NCBI GenBank assembly: GCA_963720735.1
Contig: CAVRGL010000003.1
Coordinates: 47,762-111,761 of the forward strand
DNA: 64,000 nucleotides
Direction of reading: 5' to 3'
Origin: JBBRHQ01 sp963720735
GTDB lineage: Bacteria; Actinomycetota; Thermoleophilia; Solirubrobacterales; 70-9
Shown here: piece after piece, positions 52,406 through 61,535 of the stretch
Position numbering within the stretch: position 1 is the first letter of the stretch
Layout of the letters: each line of letters opens with the position of its first letter
The notes under the pieces: generated by a model
Seen by the model: only the letters and a program-made list of their open reading frames with translations
Databases searched by the model: none
Told to the model about the DNA's origin: nothing
Translations under genes and position numbers: made by a program

Positions 52406-53932
52406 TCAGTCGAAGAGCCGCGCGTCGGTGATCTCGACCCGGTAGCCGTCGCTGACCGGAGTCAGCTTGGTGATCCAGAGCAGGTAGTCGCGGAACTTCC
52501 GCCGCGCCGTGTCCAGGGCGACCGTCTGGTTGGTCGCCATCCCGGCCTTCTCGCCCACCGGCGTCCAGCCGCCGAGCGGGTCCGAGGCGCTCGGCGCCGG
52601 AGCTGAGGGGGCGCCGTAGACCTGCAGATCCCAGCCGCCCTTGGCAGACCGCACCTGCAGCGACTTGGCAGCGGCCGGCGCCGCGGTCGTCAGATAGATC
52701 CCGACACCCTCCTTGCCCTCGGGGAAGTTGGTGTCGTAGGTCTCGGTGGTCCAGGCGCCACCGGTGATCGCCGGGTTGTCGTCGATCGCCTTCGAGGTGA
52801 GCTCGGGGTGCTCCCCGCCGGTTCCCAACGGGTCGTAGTCGGTGGCCGCGGTGACCTTGATGGGCGTCATCCCGCCGCCCGCGCGGCCGCCCGCGCCGGC
52901 CCCGCCCCCGCCGAACCAGCCGCTGGAGATCCCGTATACGAGCGCCAGGACGACTGCTGCCAGCACCAGCAGCAGCCCGAACGCCGACCACGACCAGCGG
53001 AAGCCGCGGGCCAGCCGCCGACGCGGGGGCGGCACCGCGTCGAGGACGCTGGTCGCCTCGCCGCTGGTCGAGCCCGCCCGGGCGGCCTCCACCTCGAGAG
53101 CCGTCTCGAGGTCGGCGATCATCTCGTCGATGTTCTGGTAGCGGCGCTCCGGAGCCTTGAAGGTCGCCCGCTCGACGACGAGGGCGGCCGCCGCCGAGAT
53201 CCCCGGCCGGCGGCGCTGGACATCGGGCAGCTCCTCGTTGACGTGCTTCATCGCGACCCCGACCTGGCTGTCGGCGCTGAACGGCACCTCGCCGGTCAGC
53301 ATCTCGTAGAGGACGACCCCGAGCGAGTAGATGTCGGAGCGGGGGTCGGCCCCCTGGCCCATCGCCTGCTCGGGCGCCACGTAGTCGGTCGTACCCAGCA
53401 CCCTGCCGGTCGCCGTGAGGCCGGCCTGCTCGAGCTGGCGCGAGATCCCGAAGTCGGTCAGCTTCGCCCGCCCCTCGGCGTCGATCAGCACGTTCTGGGG
53501 CTTGACATCCCGGTGGACGAGCTGCCGTGCGTGGGCGAGGGCCAGCGCCCGGGCGACCTCGATCGAGTAGGCGAGGGCCTCCTGGGCGTCGAGGGCTCCT
53601 ACCCGGGCGATCCGCTGCTTCAGGGTCTCGCCCTCCACGTACTCGAAGACGATGTAGGGGTGGCCGCCGTCCTCGCCGGCGTCGATCACCGCGACCACGT
53701 TCGGGTGGGAGATCTTCGCCACCGCCCTCGCCTCCTGGCGAAAGCGCTGCAGCTGGTCGGCCTGCTCCGACATCTCCCGGTGCATGACCTTGACCGCGAC
53801 CGGGCGGTCGAGCGTCTCGTCGCGGGCCAAATACACGGTGGACATGCCGCCACTGCCGAGCTTCGCCTCGAGCCGGTAGCGGTCCGAGAGAACCGTTCCG
53901 ATCATCTGGGCTGAGGTCGAGCGAGTGTTCAT
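52406..53932 (-). CDS. Ser/Thr protein kinase with an extracellular discoidin-like domain
   Basis: A 508-residue kinase. The catalytic domain (about 18-280) has LGSGGMSTVYLA, VAVKVMH, VHRDVKPQNVL, DFGISRQ and APEQ, all intact. One membrane span lies at about 316-338, then a Gly-rich linker. The outer domain (about 360-508) has ATDYDPLGTGGEHPE, AIDDNPAITGGAWTTETY and YLLWIT-type strands, a layout like the jelly-roll (F5/8 or discoidin-like) outer domain seen in actinobacterial MviN proteins. It is convergent with the ddl gene. Ligand unknown; a glycan is the natural guess. Confidence 0.88.
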   Translation of the reverse strand: MNTRSTSAQMIGTVLSDRYRLEAKLGSGGMSTVYLARDETLDRPVAVKVMHREMSEQADQLQRFRQEARAVAKISHPNVVAVIDAGEDGGHPYIVFEYVEGETLKQRIARVGALDAQEALAYSIEVARALALAHARQLVHRDVKPQNVLIDAEGRAKLTDFGISRQLEQAGLTATGRVLGTTDYVAPEQAMGQGADPRSDIYSLGVVLYEMLTGEVPFSADSQVGVAMKHVNEELPDVQRRRPGISAAAALVVERATFKAPERRYQNIDEMIADLETALEVEAARAGSTSGEATSVLDAVPPPRRRLARGFRWSWSAFGLLLVLAAVVLALVYGISSGWFGGGGAGAGGRAGGGMTPIKVTAATDYDPLGTGGEHPELTSKAIDDNPAITGGAWTTETYDTNFPEGKEGVGIYLTTAAPAAAKSLQVRSAKGGWDLQVYGAPSAPAPSASDPLGGWTPVGEKAGMATNQTVALDTARRKFRDYLLWITKLTPVSDGYRVEITDARLFD

Positions 53933-53958
53933 CTGCGTGGGGATATTGTCAGCGGCCC

Positions 53959-54837
53959 GTGTCGGTAGAGGTTCGCTACTACACAGATCCTGCCTGCTCC
54001 TGGTCGTGGGGTGCGGAGCCCAAGCTTCGCAGGCTGATGTGGGAGTTCTCCGGGGAGCTCGATTTCCGCTGGATCATGGGCGGTCTCGCCCGCCGGTTCG
54101 GGCCCGAGTACCGCGACGAGGAGGGCTCGATCGGCTCCGGCCCGAGCTGCTTCGCCGACCTGATGGCGCACTGGCTCAACGTCGGAGGGGAGACCGAGAT
54201 GCCCTCCGACCCGAGAATCTGGACCGAGTGCCCGCTGTCGAGCACCTACCCAGCCTGCATGGCCGTCAAGGCGGCCTGCGAGCAGGGCCCGGAGGCCGGC
54301 TACCGCTATCTGCGAAGGCTGCGCGAGGGGATCTTCATCGAACGGCGAAAACTCGATCACGCCGAAGCCCTTTCCGCCGAGGCGGGCCCGGCGGGGCTCG
54401 ACAGCGAGCGCTTCCGGCGGGACCTCGACTCGCATGCGATCCTCGAGGCTTTCGGCGCCGACCTCGACGAGGTCCGCGACGTACCCGAGTCGGCGCGGAT
54501 CGAGGGGAAGATCCGCACGACCGAGGGCCGCGAGCGGGTCAGCATGCCCTCGGCCGTGTTCATCGCCGCCGATGGCTCCCGCCATCCCGTCTGGGGCTGG
54601 AAGCCCTTCGAGGACTACCGCGAGGCGGCCGTGGCGGCCGGGGCCGGCCCGGTCAACGAGGGATCGCTGGGACCGCTGGAGGCGATCGAGCGCTTCGGAC
54701 GTTTGACCACCAAGGAGGCCGAGGTCCTCAGCGGCCACCCGGGCCCGCTGATCTGCGCCGAGCTCTGGAACCTCGCCAAGGATTGGCGGCTGCGGCCGGT
54801 GCGGGCCCTGACCGGAACGGTCTGGGAGAAGGCGTGA
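53959..54837 (+). CDS. DsbA-fold protein, SpxH/YjbH- or FrnE-like
   Basis: A 292-residue thioredoxin-fold protein. VRYYTDPACSWSWGAEP (5-21) matches the start of the DsbA/FrnE/YjbH group; the usual CxxC is reduced to a single cysteine (C13 in PACSW), so it is probably not a classical oxidase. YjbH (SpxH) proteins are adaptors that feed Spx to ClpXP. C49 and C81-type cysteines are scattered. GTG 53959 is divergent from the kinase gene, with only 26 bases between. Function uncertain. Confidence 0.75.
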   Translation: MSVEVRYYTDPACSWSWGAEPKLRRLMWEFSGELDFRWIMGGLARRFGPEYRDEEGSIGSGPSCFADLMAHWLNVGGETEMPSDPRIWTECPLSSTYPACMAVKAACEQGPEAGYRYLRRLREGIFIERRKLDHAEALSAEAGPAGLDSERFRRDLDSHAILEAFGADLDEVRDVPESARIEGKIRTTEGRERVSMPSAVFIAADGSRHPVWGWKPFEDYREAAVAAGAGPVNEGSLGPLEAIERFGRLTTKEAEVLSGHPGPLICAELWNLAKDWRLRPVRALTGTVWEKA

Positions 54838-54860
54838 GCAGCCGCAATCGGGGAGGGGCG

Positions 54861-55529
54861 CTAGCCCGCGCCTCCGCCGGCCCGCGCCTCCGGCCACTCG
54901 CCGGAGGCGGCGAAGGCGGCGCTGACCGCCTCGACGACGGCATCAGGGGCCTTCGCCGGGGAGCCGGCGTCGTACGGGGGCTGCGGGTCGTACTCGATCG
55001 CCAGCTGGATCGCCTGCGCCGCCTCGGGGCCGAGCTCGCGCTCGACCAGCCCGAGGGCCATGTCGATCCCGGCCGAGACCCCGGCGGCGGTGATCAGCTT
55101 GCCGTCCTCGACCACGCGCTCGGGGCTCGGCTCGGCCCCGAACTCACGCAGGCGCTCGAGGAAGAGCCAGTGGCTGGTGGCGCGCTTCCCCTCGAGCAGG
55201 CCAGCCGCCCCGAGGACGAGCGAGCCGGTGCACACCGAGGTGGTCCAGCGGCTGCTCCGGTCGACCGAGCGCAGCCAGTCCAGCACCCGCTCGTCGTTCA
55301 GGAGGGCGCGGTTCCCGGCTCCGCCTCCGACCAGAACGATGTCGGGCTCGGCCACCTCCTCCAGCTCGCTGTCGGCGATCAGCGCGACCGCCCCGCTGTC
55401 GGCGCGCTGCACGCCCGCCTCGGGCGCGACGAAGCTGACCTCCCAGCCGGGCACCGAGCGCAGCACCTCATAGGGGCCGATCGCATCGAGGACCGTGAGG
55501 CCCTCGAAGATCAGGATCGCGGTCTGCAC
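54861..55529 (-). CDS. DJ-1/PfpI (class I glutamine-amidotransferase-like) protein
   Basis: A 222-residue protein with the DJ-1/PfpI layout: AILIFEGLTVLDAIGPYEVL (4-23) with the conserved acidic residue, GGGAGNRALL, and the nucleophile elbow SVCTGSLVLGAAGLL (about 97-111), then TSHW. This subgroup resembles isonitrile hydratases and the amidase-like N-domains of AraC-type GlxA regulators, but no AraC domain is attached. Substrate unknown. It lies just after the DsbA-like gene and before purM, on the opposite strand to the former. Confidence 0.85.
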   Translation of the reverse strand: MQTAILIFEGLTVLDAIGPYEVLRSVPGWEVSFVAPEAGVQRADSGAVALIADSELEEVAEPDIVLVGGGAGNRALLNDERVLDWLRSVDRSSRWTTSVCTGSLVLGAAGLLEGKRATSHWLFLERLREFGAEPSPERVVEDGKLITAAGVSAGIDMALGLVERELGPEAAQAIQLAIEYDPQPPYDAGSPAKAPDAVVEAVSAAFAASGEWPEARAGGGAG

Positions 55530-55538
55530 GGGAAGATC

Positions 55539-56546
55539 CTAGCCCGGGCGCCTTCGCACGCTGCCGGCGCTGCCGCCGGCGCGGCCGATCGTCCTCGCCG
55601 CCGGGTAGTGGGAGCGGAGCAGCTCGAGGGCCGTCTTCTCGTCGGCCGCGGCGACCAGGCAGCAGAAGCCGCAGCCCATGTTGAAGACCTCGTACATCTC
55701 CTCCTCCGGCACCGAGCCGAGATCGCGGATCAGCTCGAAGATCGGCTGCGGCTCGAGTGGATCGTCGATCTCGTATCCGACCTCGGCCCGCAGGCGCAGC
55801 AGGTTGCCCAGCCCGCCGGAGGTGATGTGGGCCAGCCCGCGCACCTCGACCCCCGATCCCAGCAGCTCCAGCACCGGCTTGACGTAGATCTCGGTCGGCT
55901 CGAGCAGGACGTCGGCGAGCGGCCTCCCGAGCCGCTGGTCGTCGAGTGGGACCCCATCCAGGGCCTGCCGCGCCAGGGTGTAGCCGTTGGAGTGAAGGCC
56001 GGAGGAGGGGAGGCCGATCACGGGGTCCCCCGGCATCACGGCCGAGCCGTCGACAATCGCGTCGAGAGAAACTGTCCCGACGCAGGCGCCGGCGAGGTCG
56101 AGGCCGGAGATCATCTCGCCAAGCTGGGCCAGCTCGCCGCCCGGTATCTCGATCCCTGCCAGTTCCGCGCCGCGCGCCAGCCCGCGGCCGATCTCCGCGC
56201 AGACCTCGGGGTCCGCCCGGTCCACGGCGATGTAGTCGAGCATCGCCAGCGGCTCGGCCCCGACGCAGACGACGTCATTGACGTTCATCGCGATGCAATC
56301 GATGCCGACGGTGTCATAACGGCCTGTCTGCTCGGCGACGAGCAGCTTGGTCCCCACCCCGTCCGTGGACAGCGCGATCCCGGTTCGGGCATCGAGCCTG
56401 ATCACGCTCGCATAGTGGCCGGGAAGCGGGACCTGGCGGGACTCGCCGGTGCCTCCCGCCCGCAGGGCTTCGACCAGACGCCCGACGGCTTCGTCGGCGA
56501 CCCCCTGGTTGACCCCCGCCCGTGAGTAGGCGTCCCCGTCGCTCAT
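55539..56546 (-). CDS. purM: Phosphoribosylformylglycinamidine cyclo-ligase
   Basis: A 335-residue AIR synthetase of purine synthesis. The N-terminal SYSRAGVN-like start (read as AYSRAGVNQG), LSTDGVGTKLLVA (about 58-70), IGIDCIAMNVNDV-like core and GAHITSGGLGNL-like segment (read as LAHITSGGLGNLLRL) match PurM. The family's FNMGCGFCC near the C-terminus is clear. It overlaps uppP by 4 bp at its start. No other purine gene is near. Confidence 0.95.
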   Translation of the reverse strand: MSDGDAYSRAGVNQGVADEAVGRLVEALRAGGTGESRQVPLPGHYASVIRLDARTGIALSTDGVGTKLLVAEQTGRYDTVGIDCIAMNVNDVVCVGAEPLAMLDYIAVDRADPEVCAEIGRGLARGAELAGIEIPGGELAQLGEMISGLDLAGACVGTVSLDAIVDGSAVMPGDPVIGLPSSGLHSNGYTLARQALDGVPLDDQRLGRPLADVLLEPTEIYVKPVLELLGSGVEVRGLAHITSGGLGNLLRLRAEVGYEIDDPLEPQPIFELIRDLGSVPEEEMYEVFNMGCGFCCLVAAADEKTALELLRSHYPAARTIGRAGGSAGSVRRRPG

Positions 56547-57418
56547 CGAGTCGCGCTGGGGGCTGTCGGGGCCATCGGCGCCGATTCAACATCAGCCGGC
56601 GGTCGGCGCGCCCGGCTCAGGCGGTGGAGAACCAGGGCGGCGAGGGCCAGCCGGTAGGCGGCGTATGGCCACAGTGCCCGGTCACGCTCGACCAGGCGTA
56701 TCAGGCCCTGCGAGGCGAGGGTCGAGGCGAAGGACGCCGCGACGCCGATTCCCAGCGGGCGGCGGATGCCGGGCCGGCCGCGACCCGAGGCCAGGCGGGC
56801 GCCCTTCAGCAGGCTGGCGCCGACGATGATCGGCAGGGCCACGGTGCGGGACAGCAGGTTCGCCTGGTCGCGGGAGAACTGCCGCCAGCGGGCCGCCGCC
56901 AGGGTGGCCCCGTTGCGGGAGATGCCCGGCGCCAGCGCCGCCGCCTGGGCGAACCCGAGCGCCAGCCCGTCGAGCGCTCCGGCCTCGCCACGCCCGCGCC
57001 GCTGCGGGCGGCGGTCGGCGAGGAGCATGATCGCCGCCCCGGCGATCAACCCCGCGGCGGTGGCCCGGGGGCCGCCGAGGCGCCGCTCGATAGGCCGCTC
57101 CCAGAGGTATCCAGCGATCGCCGGGGGCAGGAAGGAGAGGAGTAGGACCGAAGCCCGGCGCGGGTCGAAGGCCCGCAGCTCCTCGGCGATCACCCGGCGC
57201 TGCCCGAGCAGCAGGGCCGCCGCAGCGCCCGCGTGGAGGGCGACCTCGAAGCTCTTGCGGACCTCGGGGTCCAGCTCCTCCCAGTCCCACCCCGCGAGCC
57301 AGGGGATGAGGACGATGTGGGCCGAGCTCGAGACCGGCAGGAGCTCCGCCGGGCCCTGGACGATCCCCAGCGCGACCGCTCGGCGCGCCGGTATCCCAGC
57401 TCCGCGGGCCTCGCTCAA
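56543..57418 (-). CDS. uppP: Undecaprenyl-diphosphatase (UppP/BacA)
   Basis: A 291-residue, about eight-span enzyme that recycles undecaprenyl diphosphate for wall synthesis. GIVQGPAELLPVSSSAH (18-34) is motif 1, where the usual TEFLP is AELLP. LAPGISRNGATLAAAR is motif 2, where the usual SRSG is SRNG. Both changes hit conserved positions (the E remains), so activity is likely but less certain. ATG 57418 overlaps the dedA stop by 4 bp. Confidence 0.88.
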   Translation of the reverse strand: MSEARGAGIPARRAVALGIVQGPAELLPVSSSAHIVLIPWLAGWDWEELDPEVRKSFEVALHAGAAAALLLGQRRVIAEELRAFDPRRASVLLLSFLPPAIAGYLWERPIERRLGGPRATAAGLIAGAAIMLLADRRPQRRGRGEAGALDGLALGFAQAAALAPGISRNGATLAAARWRQFSRDQANLLSRTVALPIIVGASLLKGARLASGRGRPGIRRPLGIGVAASFASTLASQGLIRLVERDRALWPYAAYRLALAALVLHRLSRARRPPADVESAPMAPTAPSATR

Positions 57419-58122
57419 GCGCGGCCGGCGCCGGCCGGCTCGGCCGCCCCGTCCCCGTCCGCCGAGCCCCCTTGGTCCTCGCCGGAGCCGCCGCTACGCC
57501 GCCTCCGGATCAGGTAGACGACTAGGGCGACCAGCGCCAGAACGACGACGTAGTCGAGGTAGGCGAGGTTGTGGCGCCACTTCTCCCAGTTGTCGCCGAC
57601 CTCGCGGCCGACGATCGCCAGCATCACCACCCAGGGGATGCAGCCGGCGACGGTGAACGCTGTGAAGCGCCAGAACGGCATCCGCGCGACCCCGGCGGGA
57701 AGCGAGATGAAGGTGCGGATGATCGGCAGCATCCGGGCGAAGAACACGGTCGCCTCGCCGTGGCGCTCGAACCAGCGGTCGGCCCAGCTCAGGTGCTTTG
57801 GGTTGACATGGAAGACGTGGTGGCGCTCGAGCAGCTCGAGCCGGCCGTAGTAGCCGACGGCGTAGGCGATCCAGGAGCCGGCGAGGTTGCCGAGGACGCC
57901 CGCGACGATGATCCCGAGCAGGGTCAGGTCGCCGTTGGAGACGCTGAATCCGGCGAACAGCATGATCGCCTCGCTCGGAACCGGGATGCAGGCCGACTCG
58001 AGGGTCATCAGCACGAACACCGCAGGCAGCCCGGTCGAGCTAATGAAGTCGGTGGCGACGTTGACGATCGGGTCGAGCACCTTGTCGGAGATGCTGGCGA
58101 AGGCTGGCAGCAGGGTCTGCAT
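57415..58122 (-). CDS. DedA-family membrane protein
   Basis: A 235-residue SNARE-associated/DedA protein. Landmarks are LESACIPVPSEAIMLFAG (about 45-62), GNLAGSWIAYAVGYYGR (about 81-97), FFARMLPIIRTFISLPAG (about 131-148) with the conserved arginines, and a membrane end. DedA proteins include C55-P (undecaprenyl phosphate) flippases, so the neighbouring uppP fits a lipid-carrier recycling role. ATG 58122 was chosen; upstream in-frame starts give no family match. Confidence 0.87.
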   Translation of the reverse strand: MQTLLPAFASISDKVLDPIVNVATDFISSTGLPAVFVLMTLESACIPVPSEAIMLFAGFSVSNGDLTLLGIIVAGVLGNLAGSWIAYAVGYYGRLELLERHHVFHVNPKHLSWADRWFERHGEATVFFARMLPIIRTFISLPAGVARMPFWRFTAFTVAGCIPWVVMLAIVGREVGDNWEKWRHNLAYLDYVVVLALVALVVYLIRRRRSGGSGEDQGGSADGDGAAEPAGAGRA

Positions 58123-58222
58123 TTGGAGCGAGGATCCTAGGGAACCCGGCATCGGAGGATCGCCTTCACGGATCCGTTTCGCTGTTCTGGCGCACTCCCA
58201 GGCACTACACTCGGCCAGCCCC

Positions 58223-60115
58223 ATGCACCGGTTGAACCACCCCGTGTACCGCGCGCGGACGATGCAGATGGTGGCGGACGCGCTGCTGGTGGCGATCGCG
58301 TTCTTCTGTGCCTTCAAGCTGCGCTTCCTCGACGACGCGCACGGCATCCCCGAGCGTTACTCGACCCTGCTGGCTCAGTCGATCGCCTTCGTCGCGATCG
58401 GCAAGGTGGCGATCCTCTTCGCCTTCGGCCTCTACCAGAAGTGGTGGCGCTACGTGACGGCCCGCGACTACCCCGGGATCCTCCGCGCGGTCGCCGTTGC
58501 CAGCCTTGTCATGGTCCTCGTCTTCACGGTGGTCAAGCCCTTCGACTACAACCTGCCGCGCTCCGTCGTGGTCACCGACTTCATCCTCACCCTTGTGCTG
58601 CTGATCGGCGCCCGGCTCGCGGTCAGGCTGGTGATAGAGCGTCCCGACGGGGGTGCCCGGATCCCGACCGGCCCGGAGGTGCTGGTCGTCGGCGCCGGTT
58701 CCGGGGGGCAGATGGTGGTGCGTGAGCTGCAGCTCAACCCCAACCTCGGGAAGACGGCTATCGGCTTCATCGACGACGATCCCCGCAAGCGCGGGATGAG
58801 GATGCTGGGGCTGAAGGTGCTCGGCTCTACCGAGGAGATCGACGTGATCCTCGACGAGACCGAGCCGGACGAGGTGGCGATCGCGATCCCCTCCGCGCCC
58901 GGAACGCTGAGGGCGAAGGTCGTCGCAGCCTGTCGCGAGCGCGAGATCCGGGTGCTCACCCTGCCGACCGTGTTCGAGCTGCTTCGCGGCGGCGTCCAGC
59001 TCAACCGCCAGCTGCGCGAGGTGCAGGTCGAGGACGTTCTCGGCCGCGACCCGGTCGTGGTCGAGCTCGACCGGGTCGGCGCCTACCTCGGGGACCGGGT
59101 GGTGATGGTCACCGGCGCCGGGGGCTCGATCGGCTCGGAGCTCTGCCGGCAGATCGCCCGGGTCGGGCCGCGCCTGCTGGTGATGCTCGACCACGCCGAG
59201 GACAATCTCTTCCTGATCGACCGCGAGATGGTCGAGGAGCGCCATTTCACCCGGGCTGAATCGGTGCTGGCCGACTGCAAGGAGCCGGCCCGGATGCTGG
59301 AGGTGATGCAGCGCTTCAAGCCGGCGGTGGTCTTCCACGCCGCCGCCTACAAGCACGTGCCGCTGATGGAGTCGAACCCGCTCGAGGCGATCCGCAACAA
59401 CGCCGTCGCGACGCGGATAACCGCGGAGACCGCCGCCGCCTCGAAGGCGGAGCGCTTCGTCCTCATCTCCACCGACAAAGCGGTCAACCCTCAGACCGTG
59501 ATGGGGGCGTCGAAGGCGATGGCCGAGTGGATCGTCGAGGCTGCGGGGCACCGCCATCCTCACACCCGTTTCGGCAGCGTCCGCTTCGGCAACGTCCTCG
59601 CCTCCTCCGGGAGCGTGGTGCCGATCTTCCGCGGTCAGATCGAGCGCGGCGGCCCGGTCACCGTCACCCATCCCGAGATGACCCGCTACTTCATGACCAT
59701 CCCGGAGGCGGTGCAGTTGGTGATCAGGGCCGGCGACATCGGCGCGGGCAAGGGCGAGGTCTTCGTGCTCGACATGGGGGAGCCGGTGAAGATCGTCGAC
59801 CTCGCCCACAACATGATCCGCCTCGCCGGCTATGAGCCGAAGCGCGACATCGCGATCGAGTTCACCGGGCCGAGACCCGGCGAGAAGCTCCACGAGATGC
59901 TCTTCGGCACCGGCGAGCGCTCCCAGCCGACCGCCGCGAAGCGGATCCTGCGCGCCGTGCGGCAGGTCCCGCTGGACCCGGACTGGCTGGAGGAGACCAT
60001 CAACGGGCTCGAGGATCTGATCCTCGCGGGCGACGAGGCGGACCTCTCCGAGAAGGTCGTGGCGATGGTCACGGCGCCGGGTGCGGAGGCCGCGCCCGTC
60101 GCCCACGACGATTGA
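58223..60115 (+). CDS. Nucleoside-diphosphate-sugar dehydratase/epimerase (CapD/WbpM/PglF-like)
   Basis: A 630-residue polysaccharide biosynthesis protein. Four N-terminal membrane spans (about 15-135) are followed by a CoA-binding-like Rossmann unit (VVGAGSGGQMV, about 153-163) and a second NAD-binding domain (TGAGGSIGSELCRQIA, about 296-311). STDKAVNPQTVMGASK (about 415-430) carries the catalytic region, and AYKHVPLMESNP is typical. Relatives convert UDP-GlcNAc to the 4-keto-6-deoxy sugar. ATG 58223 was used, giving the standard N-terminal span. It heads the plus-strand glycan locus. Confidence 0.92.
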   Translation: MHRLNHPVYRARTMQMVADALLVAIAFFCAFKLRFLDDAHGIPERYSTLLAQSIAFVAIGKVAILFAFGLYQKWWRYVTARDYPGILRAVAVASLVMVLVFTVVKPFDYNLPRSVVVTDFILTLVLLIGARLAVRLVIERPDGGARIPTGPEVLVVGAGSGGQMVVRELQLNPNLGKTAIGFIDDDPRKRGMRMLGLKVLGSTEEIDVILDETEPDEVAIAIPSAPGTLRAKVVAACREREIRVLTLPTVFELLRGGVQLNRQLREVQVEDVLGRDPVVVELDRVGAYLGDRVVMVTGAGGSIGSELCRQIARVGPRLLVMLDHAEDNLFLIDREMVEERHFTRAESVLADCKEPARMLEVMQRFKPAVVFHAAAYKHVPLMESNPLEAIRNNAVATRITAETAAASKAERFVLISTDKAVNPQTVMGASKAMAEWIVEAAGHRHPHTRFGSVRFGNVLASSGSVVPIFRGQIERGGPVTVTHPEMTRYFMTIPEAVQLVIRAGDIGAGKGEVFVLDMGEPVKIVDLAHNMIRLAGYEPKRDIAIEFTGPRPGEKLHEMLFGTGERSQPTAAKRILRAVRQVPLDPDWLEETINGLEDLILAGDEADLSEKVVAMVTAPGAEAAPVAHDD

Positions 60116-60213
60116 GCCCGGTCGCGCCTGCGGTCCCCCGGCCCTTCTAAGATCCCGCCGATCGCTGCCCCGCACCAGACACCGATCGCGGGCGACGCCC
60201 TTGTGAGAAAACC

Positions 60214-60963
60214 TTGCTCGAGATAGCCCGGGATGTGGGCTCCTACGCCGGCCTCGTCGCCTTCGTCGGCCTCGCCCTCCTGATCTTCCTACAGTTCACG
60301 CAGGGACGCGACATCCGCCGCCTGCGCGATTGGGCGGGCAGCGCCCCGGAGCGCGACGCCCAGGCGAAGGAGGCGAGCTCGGAGCTTGCGGCCTCCAGGG
60401 CCGAGGAGCTGCGCGAGATCGAGCAGGTTCGCCAGGCAGAGCAGAAGGAGGCCTCGAAGCGCGAGGTGCGGCGCGAGCGCCGTGATGCGGGATTGCCGGA
60501 GCTGACCCGGATGGAGCGGATCCGGGCGGCACTGCCCGAGCCCCGCTACCTGGTCCTGATCGCCGCAGCGGTGATCGTCCTCGGGGCGGGCGTCGCCTAC
60601 GCGGCGACCCACTTCCTCGGCACCGAGGGAGGCAAGCACGGCAAGACGACGAAGACGAGCTCCTCGCTGCAGCCGAAGAACATCAAGGTCTCCGTGCTGA
60701 ACGGGACGGCCGTCTCCGGCCTCGCGGGGCGCTACGGGGACAAGCTCGACCGCAAGGGCTACACGCTCGATGCGGTCACCAACACGCCCTCCAGCTTCGC
60801 CCAGAGCGTGGTCATGTACCGCCGCGGCCGGGGGCCTGAGGCGAGGGAGGTCTCGAAGGCGGTCGAGATCCCCAAGCTGAGGCTGATGACACGGGAGATC
60901 GCCGCCTCCGCGGCCAGTGCCGAGATTGCCGTGGTGGTCGGCGAGGACCGCGCCTCGAGCTGA
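60214..60963 (+). CDS. LytR C-terminal-domain membrane protein
   Basis: A 249-residue protein. Membrane segments lie at about 10-28 and 110-130, with a highly charged helical stretch between them (about 45-100, Glu/Arg/Ala-rich, coiled-coil-like). A C-terminal LytR_C domain (about 148-245) begins KVSVLNGTAVSGLAGRYGDKL. LytR_C domains occur beside LCP glycopolymer transferases. The start codon is TTG 60214, poorly supported by a ribosome site. Probably related to attaching or sensing wall glycans; exact role unknown. Confidence 0.78.
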   Translation: MLEIARDVGSYAGLVAFVGLALLIFLQFTQGRDIRRLRDWAGSAPERDAQAKEASSELAASRAEELREIEQVRQAEQKEASKREVRRERRDAGLPELTRMERIRAALPEPRYLVLIAAAVIVLGAGVAYAATHFLGTEGGKHGKTTKTSSSLQPKNIKVSVLNGTAVSGLAGRYGDKLDRKGYTLDAVTNTPSSFAQSVVMYRRGRGPEAREVSKAVEIPKLRLMTREIAASAASAEIAVVVGEDRASS

Positions 60964-61010
60964 GCCGGGGCCGCGCCGAGGGCCCCTGCCGCGGGTAATC
61001 TGACCCGCCC

Positions 61011-61535
61011 GTGGAGCCAGCAGACGATCGCGCGCCGCTGTCCCGTGCCTTCGCGCCGGCCGTCTTCGCGCTGCTGCTGCTGGCGACCGTCGGCGCCTTC
61101 GCCTACGCGCAGCGCCTCAAGCGCGAGCCGCTGATCCTCGACAAGGTGACCCTCGGGCACGTCTTCGTCACCGCCGACGGCAGGGTCAGGCACCTGACGG
61201 CGTTCAGCCCGAACGGCGACTGCCTCGCCGACAACGGCCGGATCCGCTTCCGCGTCACCCGCTCGGATCACGCCAACGTGCAGATCGTCGATCCCGACGG
61301 GACGCTCGTCCGCACCCTGGCCAGGTACCGCTTCCTGAAGCGCTACCGGTTCGCGACCTTCCACTGGGACGGCCGCGACCGCTTCGGCAAGCGCGCTCCG
61401 CCCGGCCGCTACAAGTTGCGGGTCGTCCTGATCGGCCAGGAGCGGACGCTGACCCCGGGCGGGACGCTGCGCCTCCACCTGGTCAAGCCCAAGCCGAACG
61501 GCTGCCGCCGGGCGGGCCGGGGACAGGGCGGTTGA
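61011..61535 (+). CDS. Membrane-anchored FlgD-Ig-like protein
   Basis: A 174-residue protein with one N-terminal membrane helix (about 13-33) and an outside beta-sandwich. HLTAFSPNGDCLADNGRIRF (about 61-80), VQIVDPDGTLVRTL and WDGRDRFGKRAPPGRYKLRV (about 123-142) follow the FlgD/FlgD-Ig pattern found in surface proteins. The start is GTG 61011. It overlaps the next gene by 4 bp (TTGA). Role in the glycan locus unknown. Confidence 0.75.
   Translation: MEPADDRAPLSRAFAPAVFALLLLATVGAFAYAQRLKREPLILDKVTLGHVFVTADGRVRHLTAFSPNGDCLADNGRIRFRVTRSDHANVQIVDPDGTLVRTLARYRFLKRYRFATFHWDGRDRFGKRAPPGRYKLRVVLIGQERTLTPGGTLRLHLVKPKPNGCRRAGRGQGG

Noticed and set aside
58205..60175. 656-codon open frame antisense to the dehydratase/epimerase gene
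   Set aside because: Shadow of a strongly coding plus-strand gene, with composition typical of antisense frames (His/Asp/Gly rich).
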